Source: Streptomyces violaceoruber (GTDB lineage: Bacteria; Actinomycetota; Actinomycetes; Streptomycetales; Streptomycetaceae). From it: a DNA stretch of 20,877 nt. This document shows positions 13,671 through 20,781 of the stretch, piece by piece. Location of the stretch: positions 1 to 20,877 of the forward strand of contig JODI01000113.1 in NCBI GenBank assembly GCA_000720805.1, in the 5' to 3' direction. A program made the position numbers and the translations under genes. Position 1 is the first letter of the stretch. Each line of letters opens with the position of its first letter. Under the pieces are notes generated by a model, which made no database searches, had not been told where the DNA came from, and saw only the letters and a program-made list of their open reading frames with translations.

Positions 13671-14866
13671 TGAGAACCACCCACCGCCGCACCTACGCAC
13701 TCGTCGGTGCCGCACTGCTCGCAGCCACCGCCGGCTGCGCGGGCAACGCCTCCAGCAGCAGCGGTTCCAGCAGTGATGGCGGTCCCATCGTCATCGGGAC
13801 CAGCATCTCGCTGTCCGGCAGCACCGTCCTGAACCAGATACGCGACGGCTACCTTCTGGCGGTGCAGCAGGTGAACGCCAAGGGCGGGCTGGAGGTGGGC
13901 GGCAAGAAGCGGAAGGTCGAGTTGAAGGTGCTCGACAACCGCAGTGACACCAACACCATGGTCCAGCAGGTGCGTTCACTGGTGCTCTCCGACCACGCCG
14001 TGGGACTGCTGGGGTCGTGCTGCCAGCAGAACATCGACATGCAGGGCCAGGCCGACGCGCTCAAGGTGCCGCTGGTGATGGGCGGCCTGCCCATCGAGCT
14101 GCTGCCCAAGGGCAAGGGCTACACCTGGGACTCCTTCCAGTCGCTGGCCGACGGGGCCAAGGACTTCTACGAGGTCGCCGCCGGGACGCACACCAACAAG
14201 AAGACGCTGATCGTCACCACCAACGACGCCCAGGGCATCTCCGCCGGAAAACTCTGGGCTGGCACCGGCGAGAAGGCCGGCTTCACCATCGCCGCCACGA
14301 AGTCCGTCCCCGCCGGCACCACGGACTTCTCCGACGTCATCAAGGCCGGGAACTCCTCCGGCGCGCAGGTGCTGATCGCCTCGATGACCCCACCCGACTG
14401 TTTCGCGATGTGGAAGCAGATGAAGGCACTCGCCTACAAGCCGAAGCTCGCCATCGGCCTGCAATGCGCGCAGACGCCCGGCTGGGGCTCCCTCGGCAAG
14501 CTCGGCAACGGCACCCTGGTCCAGCTGAACTGGTCCGACACGGCCGGGCTGCCGGACACCGACCTCGTCGTCAAGAAGTACGGCAAGAAGTACACCAATC
14601 TCACCGACCTGGGCTCGGTCGCCCTCGGGCTGCACGAGGCGACCATCCTCCTGGACGCCGTCTCGGCCGCCGGAAGCACCGACGCCGCGGCCGTCAACAA
14701 GGCACTGGCCAAGAGCACCACCGTCTCCGCGCAGGGCTCCGTGAAGTTCGTCGACAACAAGAGCGCGACCCCCACCTTCATCGGCCAGTGGGAAGACGGC
14801 GTCATCAAGCAGGTCTGGCCGGCCAAGGGCGGTTCCCCGCTCGCCTCCCTGTCCGGACTCCGCTGA
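13667..14866 (+). CDS. Liv-type ABC transporter substrate-binding lipoprotein
   Basis: 399 aa. Starts at GTG 13667 or ATG 13670, both overlapping the ATPase stop (GTGATG) and served by AAGGAG at 13654-13659. The signal peptide MMRTTHRRTYALVGAALLAA is followed by the lipobox ATAGC (Cys24) and a Ser/Gly-rich tether. Then comes a Peripla_BP_6-type two-lobe fold: IVIGTSISLSGS, LLAVQQVNAKGG, ALKVPLVMGG, a hinge near VLIASMTPPDCFAMWKQM, and GLHEATILLDAVSAAG. The ligand-site loop reads GLLGSCCQQN, with two adjacent Cys (118-119) where most relatives have small or polar residues. It is expected on the outer face of the membrane, presenting substrate to the permeases. The ligand is probably an aromatic compound, judged only from context. 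Confidence 0.9.
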   Translation: MMRTTHRRTYALVGAALLAATAGCAGNASSSSGSSSDGGPIVIGTSISLSGSTVLNQIRDGYLLAVQQVNAKGGLEVGGKKRKVELKVLDNRSDTNTMVQQVRSLVLSDHAVGLLGSCCQQNIDMQGQADALKVPLVMGGLPIELLPKGKGYTWDSFQSLADGAKDFYEVAAGTHTNKKTLIVTTNDAQGISAGKLWAGTGEKAGFTIAATKSVPAGTTDFSDVIKAGNSSGAQVLIASMTPPDCFAMWKQMKALAYKPKLAIGLQCAQTPGWGSLGKLGNGTLVQLNWSDTAGLPDTDLVVKKYGKKYTNLTDLGSVALGLHEATILLDAVSAAGSTDAAAVNKALAKSTTVSAQGSVKFVDNKSATPTFIGQWEDGVIKQVWPAKGGSPLASLSGLR

Positions 14867-14921
14867 GGCCCGGCATGAGCGAGCTACGACCCACCACGAG
14901 CGTGAGCGAACGGAGCACATC

Positions 14922-15785
14922 GTGAGCCTCGACGTTCTGGCCGCCGGTATCCTCGCCGGCGGCCTGTACGCCCTGATCGGGCTGGGCATCTCCCTGGTGT
15001 TCGGCGTACTGGGCCTGATGAACCTGGCCCACGGCGAACTCGTCATCGGCGGCGCCTACCTGGCGTCCCTGCTGGTGGTGGACTCCGGCTGGGACCCGCT
15101 GCTGGCCCTGCCACTCGCCATGGCCGGCGTCGCCCTGATCGCCTACCCGCTCCAGCGGTATCTGTTCACCCCCCTCCTCCGAGGGGACAGGAGCGCACCG
15201 CTGGTGGCTACCTTCGGGCTGTCCCTGCTCGCCCAGGCGCTGTTCCAGGGCGTGTTCGGCACCCACCCCAAGAGCCTGCCCGCCCCCTACGCCACCTCCG
15301 GCATCTCCGTCCTCGGGCTGCGGATCCAGACGATCTACCTGATCGCCTTCGGACTGACCGTCCTCCTGTGCGCCGCCACCCACCTCGTCATGACCCGCAC
15401 GCGCGCCGGCAGCGCGGTCAGAGCGGCCTCGGCGGACCCGGCCACCGCCGCCGTGCTCGGCATCAACGTGACGAAGGTGTACGCCATGACCTTCGCCGGC
15501 GCCTCCGCCCTGGCCGCGGCCGGCGGAGTCCTGACCGGCGTCGCCCAGAGCTTCACGCCGACCAGCGGACTGCCTCTGTTGCTGACGGGCATGGCCGTGA
15601 TGGCCCTGGCAGGTATCGGCAGCGTCGGCTGGGTCTTCCTCGCCGGCGTCGCGCTCGGCGTCCTCCAGTCGGTCGGCGTCCAGTTGTTCGGCGGCGGCAT
15701 GCGCAACGTCGTGGTCTACCTCGCCTTCTTCCTCGTCCTCGCCGTACGCCCCCAGGGCCTGTTCCGAAAGGCCGCAGCCGTATGA
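14922..15785 (+). CDS. Liv-type ABC transporter permease (LivH family)
   Basis: 287 aa from a GTG preceded by GGAG. Very hydrophobic, about eight membrane segments. Typical LivH features: the N-terminal GGLYALIGLGISLVFGVLGL followed by MNLAHGELVIGGAY, the cytoplasmic coupling region TRAGSAVRAASADPATAAVLGIN, and a C-terminal segment ending AVRPQGLFRKAAAV. It forms the channel with the LivM-type partner. The gap before it (14867-14921) carries the repeated motif GAGCGAGC / GAGCGAAC but no gene. Its stop overlaps the next start (ATGA, 15782-15785). Confidence 0.92.
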   Translation: MSLDVLAAGILAGGLYALIGLGISLVFGVLGLMNLAHGELVIGGAYLASLLVVDSGWDPLLALPLAMAGVALIAYPLQRYLFTPLLRGDRSAPLVATFGLSLLAQALFQGVFGTHPKSLPAPYATSGISVLGLRIQTIYLIAFGLTVLLCAATHLVMTRTRAGSAVRAASADPATAAVLGINVTKVYAMTFAGASALAAAGGVLTGVAQSFTPTSGLPLLLTGMAVMALAGIGSVGWVFLAGVALGVLQSVGVQLFGGGMRNVVVYLAFFLVLAVRPQGLFRKAAAV

Positions 15786-16804
15786 AAACCCCGACCGTCC
15801 CACGAGGGACGCCGAAGGCCCTGTGGCCCGTGGTCGCCCTCGCCACCGTCACTGTCGCCGCCTTCGCGCTCGCCCCAGCGCTCTCCCTCGGGCAGCTGGA
15901 CCTGAGCGTCACCCTGCTGACGTATCTGACGATCGCCCAGGCATGGAACGTCCTCGCCGGTTTCAGTGGCCAGATCTCCCTCGGCGCCGCAGCGTTCATG
16001 GCGACCGGGGGCTACGCTGCCGCGCTGATCCTGGCTCACACGGGTCTGCCCTGGCCGGTGGCCCTGCTCGGCGCGGGCGTCGGCGCGGGCCTCCTCGCCC
16101 TGCTGCTCGCCGTACCGCTGCTACGGCTGCGCGGCGACTACTTCGCCGTGGGAACGCTGGCCGTCTCCGTCGCCGTCCAGGCCCTGCTCAGCAACTGGAA
16201 CTGGGCCGGCGGCGCCAGCGGCCTCACCCTGCCCACGGAGCGGATTCCCAGCGGGGGCAACCTGTACCAGACCGCGGTCCTCGTCGCCGCCCTGGCCATG
16301 GCGCTCGCCCTCTACGTCCAGCACAGCGCCTTCGGCCTGCGGCTCGCCGCCGTACGCGACAACGAACCGGCCGCTGCCGGACTCGGCGTGTCGGTCTACC
16401 GCCACCGGCTCGCCGCCCTGGTGCCCACCAGCGCGCTCACCGGTCTGGCCGGCGCGGTCATCGCCTTCCAGTTCGTCGTGATCTCCCCCGACGGCGTGGC
16501 CAGCGTCAACTGGAGCCTGAACGCGGTCCTCATGGCCGTGGTCGGCGGCGCGGGCACCGTGCTCGGCCCCGTCGTCGGCGTCGGCGTCGTCTACTACGGA
16601 CTGACCCGCGCGCTCCAGGACCAGCAGACCCTGTCCCTGGTCATCGAAGGAGCCCTGCTGATCGCGATCGTGCGCTTCGCTCCGCAAGGAACCTGGCCCC
16701 TCGTCTGCCGCGCCGCACGAGTCCCGACCGCCCGCCGTCGGAAACCCTCGCCCGGTGCGGACACTACTCCTGACGCCATCACCCGAACTCCGGAGCATGT
16801 GTGA
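15782..16804 (+). CDS. Liv-type ABC transporter permease (LivM family)
   Basis: 340 aa from the overlapping ATG. About nine to ten membrane segments. LivM signatures: LTYLTIAQAWNVLAGFSGQI, SLGAAAFMATGGYAAA, PLLRLRGDYFAVGTLA, GLRLAAVRDNEPAAAGLGV (the coupling helix) and AVVGGAGTVLGPVVG. The last ~35 residues are a hydrophilic Arg/Pro/Thr tail beyond the usual end (after FAPQGTW), probably cytoplasmic. Last gene of the transporter operon. The order ATPase, binding protein, LivH, LivM and the tight overlaps show one transcription unit. Confidence 0.92.
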   Translation: MKTPTVPRGTPKALWPVVALATVTVAAFALAPALSLGQLDLSVTLLTYLTIAQAWNVLAGFSGQISLGAAAFMATGGYAAALILAHTGLPWPVALLGAGVGAGLLALLLAVPLLRLRGDYFAVGTLAVSVAVQALLSNWNWAGGASGLTLPTERIPSGGNLYQTAVLVAALAMALALYVQHSAFGLRLAAVRDNEPAAAGLGVSVYRHRLAALVPTSALTGLAGAVIAFQFVVISPDGVASVNWSLNAVLMAVVGGAGTVLGPVVGVGVVYYGLTRALQDQQTLSLVIEGALLIAIVRFAPQGTWPLVCRAARVPTARRRKPSPGADTTPDAITRTPEHV

Positions 16805-16936
16805 TGGTGCATCGGCCCGGCCGGCCCGACACCACCGCGCCTCGCGCCTCGTCGGGTGATCGGACGAGACCGGCTGCCAAGCGGAGCGGAATGATTGCCG
16901 GGACGAGGCATGCGGCACACGCCGAGGCGACGTGGC

Positions 16937-16965
16937 GACATCACCGGCGAGGGACTTTTGATGTC
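16937..16965. terminator. Inverted repeat GACATCA/TGATGTC, possible terminator
   Basis: Perfect 7-bp arms at 16937-16943 and 16959-16965 with a 15-base loop, ~130 bases after the LivM stop. No T-run follows on either strand, so it would be a weak or factor-assisted terminator at best. It could instead be a relic of a mobile-element end. Confidence 0.3.
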
Positions 16966-17025
16966 ACTCGGGGCTGCGGGGCTGCGGGGCCGCCCGCTCG
17001 GGCATGATGAGAGCGGGAACGTTCC

Positions 17026-17078
17026 GTCAAGGGCGCCTTCAGCGCCTCCTGCGGCGATGACCTTCGGTCACCCTTGAC
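17026..17078. repeat. Branched palindrome (three-way-junction-like element)
   Basis: Outer arms GTCAAGGG (17026-17033) and CCCTTGAC (17071-17078) pair perfectly over 8 bp. Inside are two further hairpins: CGCC/GGCG around 17043-17056, and TGACC-TTC-GGTCA at 17058-17070, which abuts the outer 3' arm and could stack on it. Possible identities are a bidirectional terminator for the two convergent operons, a structured RNA, or a small dispersed palindromic repeat. Only the pairing is seen directly. Confidence 0.5.
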
Positions 17079-17222
17079 CGGCCATTCCGGCTCTTGGCTG
17101 GGCTGGTTATCGGGCGGCCCCTCCCTTGTGGCGTCCGGTTGGCCCTTGGTGGAGATACGAGAGATAGGGGCCACGTGTCATCACGGTGCCGCTCAACGCG
17201 TTGCCGCGTGCGTCGGAGTTCG

Positions 17223-17984
17223 TCATGAAGCCGCTGGATCTGCAGGGGACGTCGTGAACAGCTCCGCGAGCAGCCGCCCGAAGGCTTCAGGGGATTCGAG
17301 CATCACCATGTGGCCCGTCCCGGGCAGCTCCGTGTAGCTGGCTGCAGCGGTCAGCGCCCATGCGGGAACGTCCCATCCGGCGCGTGAGCGCGCTCCGGCA
17401 ACCAGATGCACCGGGGTGCGCTCGAACACCTCGCGCAGCAACTGCTCATAGCTGGTATCTGCGGTGTAGCCGACGACGGCACGGGCCATCGCCTGAATGG
17501 TGGTGGCGGGCTGGTAGGCCAGGGCCTGCATGGCGGAGCGGATGCGCTCGCTGGTCGGTTCGATGCCTCCGTCGCGCAGCCAACGCTCTGGGGCGGCTCG
17601 GTTGGCCCGCATGATCTGCTCGACTTGGGCGGGCGTTTTCGCGGCCATCTGGGCTGACCAGAAGGCGTCTTGGAGGGTGAAGTTGCCTTCAACGTTGACG
17701 AACGACGCCGTTCGTTCTGGGAACCGGTGGGCGAACGCGGCGGCGATTACACCGCCGACGGAATGGCCGACCAGGTGTATCGGTTTACTGGGCGCTGTCC
17801 GGTCAACGGCGGCGAGCAGGTAGTGCACCTGCGACTCGATTGTGATGCCGACGGGGTCGGCCTGTGCGTCCGCTCCGTAGCCCAGCAGGTCGGGGCTCAG
17901 AATCTGCGCTGGATGTAGTCGTGCAAGGGCACGAGGGTCAGAGAACGGGCCGATAAGACCGTGAAGGAAGATCACTGGTAGCAC
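17223..17984 (-). CDS. Alpha/beta-fold hydrolase
   Basis: 253 aa from the GTG at 17982-17984; an in-frame TGA lies just upstream, so the protein begins directly at MLPVIFLHGLIGPF. HGLIG is the oxyanion-hole loop, SPDLLGYG the next conserved strand, LVGHSVGGVIAAAFA the nucleophile elbow (Ser near residue 75), and GTGHMVMLESPEAF supplies the catalytic His. The acid is likely near the PVHLVAGARS strand, where Asp is not obvious. Esterases, lactonases and C-C hydrolases share this fold, and the substrate cannot be told. It is convergent with the transporter operon and followed by the palindromic gap, so membership of the catabolic cluster is uncertain. Confidence 0.82.
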   Translation of the reverse strand: MLPVIFLHGLIGPFSDPRALARLHPAQILSPDLLGYGADAQADPVGITIESQVHYLLAAVDRTAPSKPIHLVGHSVGGVIAAAFAHRFPERTASFVNVEGNFTLQDAFWSAQMAAKTPAQVEQIMRANRAAPERWLRDGGIEPTSERIRSAMQALAYQPATTIQAMARAVVGYTADTSYEQLLREVFERTPVHLVAGARSRAGWDVPAWALTAAASYTELPGTGHMVMLESPEAFGRLLAELFTTSPADPAAS

Positions 17985-18082
17985 GGGATGTCAGTCTCTC
18001 ACCCGCCGTCGGGGACCGTCCACCAGGTGGGAGAGGCCTCTGCAATTGCCCAGGAGCGGACACGGGGCAGCCGTATGCCGGT

Positions 18083-18097
18083 GTCGCGCCACGCGAC
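18083..18097. terminator. GTCGCG-CCA-CGCGAC hairpin, possible terminator
   Basis: Perfect 6-bp GC-rich stem with a 3-base loop between the IstB relic and the alpha/beta-hydrolase gene. Without a T-run it is only a candidate. It may belong to the old insertion-sequence end. Confidence 0.25.
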
Positions 18098-18154
18098 GCT
18101 CTCTGCGGCTGGGCCCCGTGCTGCACCGGCGCAGTTTGACCCTTGGAGGTCCGG

Positions 18155-18541
18155 TCAGCTGGCCTGGGCTTGTACGGCTTGGGCCTTGGTGTGGGCGAGG
18201 CGGTAGGACTCGGTGCCGGTCTGAATGATGGCGCCGTTGAAGGGCAGCCGGTCGACGATGGCCGCGCAGAGCCGCGGATCGGTGAACGTCTTCGTCCACC
18301 CGCTGAAACTCTCGTTCGAAGCGATCGCGACACTGTTCTTCTCCTCCCTCTCCGTCAGAACCTGAAACAGCAGCTCAGCGCCCCTGCGGTCAAGCTCCAT
18401 ATAGCCGAGGTCATCAATGCACAAAAGATCGACACGCCCGTAACGGGCGATCGTCTTCGACAGCTGCTTCTCGTCCGCAGCCTCGACCAGTTCGTTGACG
18501 ATCTTGGTGGCCAGCACGTAGCGGACGCGGAAGCCGTGCAT
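18155..18541 (-). pseudogene. istB: IS21-family helper ATPase IstB, C-terminal relic
   Basis: On the minus strand, from MHGFRVRYVLATKIVNELVEA through RVDLLCIDDLGYMELDRRGA (Walker B) and EEKNSVAIASNESFSGWTKT to IVDRLPFNGAIIQTG and SYRLAHTKA, this is the C-terminal half of IstB, the ATPase that assists IS21 transposases. The N-terminal half with Walker A (GxxGTGKS) is missing. The open frame runs on to 18721, but that extra sequence is unlike IstB. No IstA transposase was found nearby. The element is therefore dead. Confidence 0.8.
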
Positions 18542-19120
18542 CGCCGCCTCTACGTACGGGTCGCCCTGCTGATCGCGGCGACCTCGAAGCCACCCTCGAA
18601 CGGCCGCCCTGTGGACAGAGTCCGGCCGTTGACGGAGGAGAACTCCCTCCGCCGGGCTAGATGAATGAGTCCGATGTGTGTTCATGGAAACGTGGACCCG
18701 TGTCCTGCGGGAGCAGACCACAAGGGCCCGGGAGCGGGTGGATGCGAGCTGTGAGGGACCCTAGGGGCTGTGGCTGCGGGATCCCCTGCTTCTGAGGCTC
18801 GGGGCGCTCATCCCGGCCGAGGACGTCGCCTCGAGCCTTAATCGCGCAGCCGGTCTCAGGGCTGACCAGATGAACGTGGCGCACATGAACGCTGAGTTCA
18901 TCAACTCCGCTTCCAGGCCGTGTCGCTTGCCTGGCGATCAATCCAGCCTGGTGCAACTCCCGCCTCTCGATCTTCTTGCGGGCGATGCGCGCACCGCATC
19001 TGCTCCGCGGATCAGCACGGCGGCTTGCAAAGCCGGCTGCGCCGCTCTCGTCTCCGGGGATCTGGAAGAGGCCCGGTGTGACCTGGCGACAGCCCGCTGC
19101 GACGCTCGTAGGATGCCTCA
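18542..19120. other. Gap without recognised gene, probable mobile-element debris
   Basis: About 580 bases between the IstB relic and the small-protein pair. Minus-strand frames contain stretches such as ARIARKKIERRELHQAG that look protein-like, but no start, motif or family is recognisable. The stretch next to IstB (18542-18660) encodes VAAIS-like fragments in shifted frames, which fits decay of the IstB 5' part or of a neighbour. Confidence 0.4.
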
Positions 19121-19411
19121 ATGCCCAAGCCGTTACGGATGAACCACCGCCGTTGGGTTGCCGCGTGGGCGGTAATGTGCGTGGCCGCTATCGCCGCCAC
19201 CGCCGCACTGAACGCCTTTCCGGCGCCTGACCCGCAGCCCGACAAGCCCGTCAGCGCCGAGTGCGCCGAGTACATCGCGGACATCGAGACGCAGCTGGCC
19301 AAGGCCAAGAGGGAAGGCAACGACGACGGCGTGCTGGCCTTCACGCGAACCCGGGTCGGCGCGGACGACTGCAGCGATGAAATTCTCGACCACTTCAGCA
19401 GCGACCGGTGA
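19121..19411 (+). CDS. Small membrane-anchored or secreted protein, unknown function
   Basis: 96 aa from the ATG at 19121 with a weak GGA eight bases upstream; an ATG at 19139 (MNHRRW) is an alternative start. A positively charged start and one hydrophobic segment (VAAWAVMCVAAIAATAAL) form a membrane anchor or signal peptide. The outside part is acidic and helical (ECAEYIADIETQLAKAKREG) with Cys before and after (ECAE, DDCSDE) that could form a disulfide. The stop overlaps the start of the next gene (GTGA, 19408-19411), which supports both as real. Family not recognised beyond a feeling of similar Streptomyces hypotheticals. Confidence 0.6.
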   Translation: MPKPLRMNHRRWVAAWAVMCVAAIAATAALNAFPAPDPQPDKPVSAECAEYIADIETQLAKAKREGNDDGVLAFTRTRVGADDCSDEILDHFSSDR

Positions 19412-19593
19412 GCCGCCGTACAGGGCTCGCCGCGATAGCGGGGCTGATCTGTGCGGGTTCCGTGGCGATCATCGCCGTGAGCGCCGCGACGGAACCGGAG
19501 CCGCAGCCCACTCCGCCGCGGGTGTACTCCTCCTGCCTGGCGGCCGACACCAAGCCGATGCCTGTGGGCGACGACCCGTGCGACGGCCGTTGA
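19408..19593 (+). CDS. Very small membrane/secreted protein, unknown function
   Basis: 61 aa from a GTG overlapping the previous stop. MSRRTGLAAIAGLICAGSVAI is a signal/anchor segment, followed by a Pro-rich linker (EPEPQPTPPR) and a short tail with two Cys (SSCLAAD, DDPCDG). It has the same architecture as its neighbour: charged start, hydrophobic stretch, short extracytoplasmic tail. The frameshifted end of the opposite-strand regulator now runs through its 3' part. Confidence 0.5.
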   Translation: MSRRTGLAAIAGLICAGSVAIIAVSAATEPEPQPTPPRVYSSCLAADTKPMPVGDDPCDGR

Positions 19594-20752
19594 AGAAGGG
19601 CCCACGCGCCGCCTTAGCGGGCGGTTCCGGTCGTGCTGAGGGCGATGGCTTGGTGTGCGAGGTGGGAGAGGTCGATGACGCGGGATCACGGCGCCAGGGC
19701 GCCATGGCGCGTACGACGCCGGCGAGGTAGTCGGTGGCGCGGGTGGAGCGTACGTGGCTGAGGATGGTGACGGCGCGCTGGCCGTGGGCGAGGGCTTCGT
19801 CGAGGTCGCGGTTTTGGAGGTGCGCGGTGGCCAGAACGGTCATGCGCAGACCGACGGAGCGGGTGAACGCGCTCTCGGGCATGGGTGCGGCCCGGTTGTT
19901 CCAGCGCAGGGCGGCGGCGGGCAGGCCCAGGTCCCGGTGGATCTCCACGGCGTCGGCTGCCATCCGTGCGGGGGTGTAGTAGCGGATCCATGCGGGTTCG
20001 TCGCCGGGTTCGGCGTCGGCCTGTTCCAGGAGCCGCTCGGAGGAGACGAGCGCGGCGGCGGAGGGGGCGTCGCCGAGACGGGCGTGTGCGCGGGCCTCGA
20101 CGAGCTTGGCGAAGGCCAGGACGCGGGGGGCTGCCTGGTGGCGGGCGCGGTCGTAGGCGCCCTGCGCCATGTCCACCGCCTCGTCGGGATAGCCGCGCAG
20201 GGTGGCCTGGAGGGCCATGTTGGTCAGGACGTGACAGCCCACGGCGAGGCTTGCGCCGGCGCGGGCCATCCGCAGGGCCTGGATGAAGTGCCGCTGGGCC
20301 AGAGCGTGATGGCCCATGTCCAGGGCGCTCCAGCCTGCGACGCGCGCCAGTTCGGCTGTGCCTGCGTACAGTTCCTTGCCCACCGCGTCGGTGTAGTCGC
20401 CGCGCAGGAGCGGGATGGCGCGCTCGTTGAGGAAGCTGGTCACCGTCGAGGCTTTGCCGGTGCCGCCGCCGTACTTCGAGTCCGAGCGCTGGGCGTCGGC
20501 GGCGGCCGCCCACAGCGCATCCAGGTCCTGGCGGCCGACGCGGTGGCGGCCGGGATGAGCGGCGGTGGGGTCGGCGGGCACGGCGAGCCACCGGGTGACC
20601 GGTGTGCTGTAGGCGCCGATGGCGAAGGGGGCGGTCACGAAGGTACGGCGGCGCATGGTGCTCCAGAATCGTGAGGCGGTATGGACGGCCTCGTGAGCGT
20701 CCCGGTGGAAATCCAAGCCGACGGCCTCGGGGTTCTCGCGTATCTCGGGCAT
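19469..20752 (-). CDS. TPR-type transcriptional regulator (actinobacterial), frameshifted C-terminus, 5' end unclear
   Basis: The open frame gives 427 aa from the ATG at 20752, but family-like sequence (EQALGRPLDPAEIG) continues in frame upstream to the window edge without an ATG or GTG, so the true N-terminus, probably with a DNA-binding domain, may be outside or lost. The body has RRTFVTAPFAIGAYSTPVTRWL and helical TPR-like repeats (GWSALDMGHHALAQRHFIQAL, YPDEAVDMAQGAYDRA, LAGVVRAMAPWRRDP). After WRRDP the frame turns Ser/Pro/Arg-rich. The other frame reads RVIDLSHLAHQAIALSTTG and stops at TAA (19614-19616), the normal family ending. A one-base deletion in the G-run at 19682-19684 therefore replaced about 20 native residues with about 70 foreign ones. 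Function may be impaired. Confidence 0.65.
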   Translation of the reverse strand: MPEIRENPEAVGLDFHRDAHEAVHTASRFWSTMRRRTFVTAPFAIGAYSTPVTRWLAVPADPTAAHPGRHRVGRQDLDALWAAAADAQRSDSKYGGGTGKASTVTSFLNERAIPLLRGDYTDAVGKELYAGTAELARVAGWSALDMGHHALAQRHFIQALRMARAGASLAVGCHVLTNMALQATLRGYPDEAVDMAQGAYDRARHQAAPRVLAFAKLVEARAHARLGDAPSAAALVSSERLLEQADAEPGDEPAWIRYYTPARMAADAVEIHRDLGLPAAALRWNNRAAPMPESAFTRSVGLRMTVLATAHLQNRDLDEALAHGQRAVTILSHVRSTRATDYLAGVVRAMAPWRRDPASSTSPTSHTKPSPSARPEPPAKAARGPFFNGRRTGRRPQASAWCRPPGRRSTPAAEWAAAPVPSRRSRR

Positions 20753-20781
20753 GCCGATCTCAGCCGGGTCGAGGGGCCGTC

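Larger units (their letters stand above)
16805..17222. other. Non-coding convergent gap
   Basis: 418 bases between the convergent LivM and alpha/beta-hydrolase genes. I see no supported gene. It holds a 7-bp inverted repeat (16937-16965), the tandem GGGCTGCG GGGCTGCG (16971-16986) and a branched palindrome (17026-17078). The rest has no coding periodicity that I can recognise. Confidence 0.6.

Noticed and set aside
11859..13715. A 618-aa minus-strand open frame opposite the ABC ATPase
   Set aside because: Shadow frame without motifs; the plus strand has two complete ATPase domains.
14867..14921. Repeated GAGCGAGC/GAGCGAAC in the lipoprotein-permease gap as an operator
   Set aside because: Short, within an operon, and similar strings are common between Streptomyces genes; it does not match the GTGTCCCG sites.
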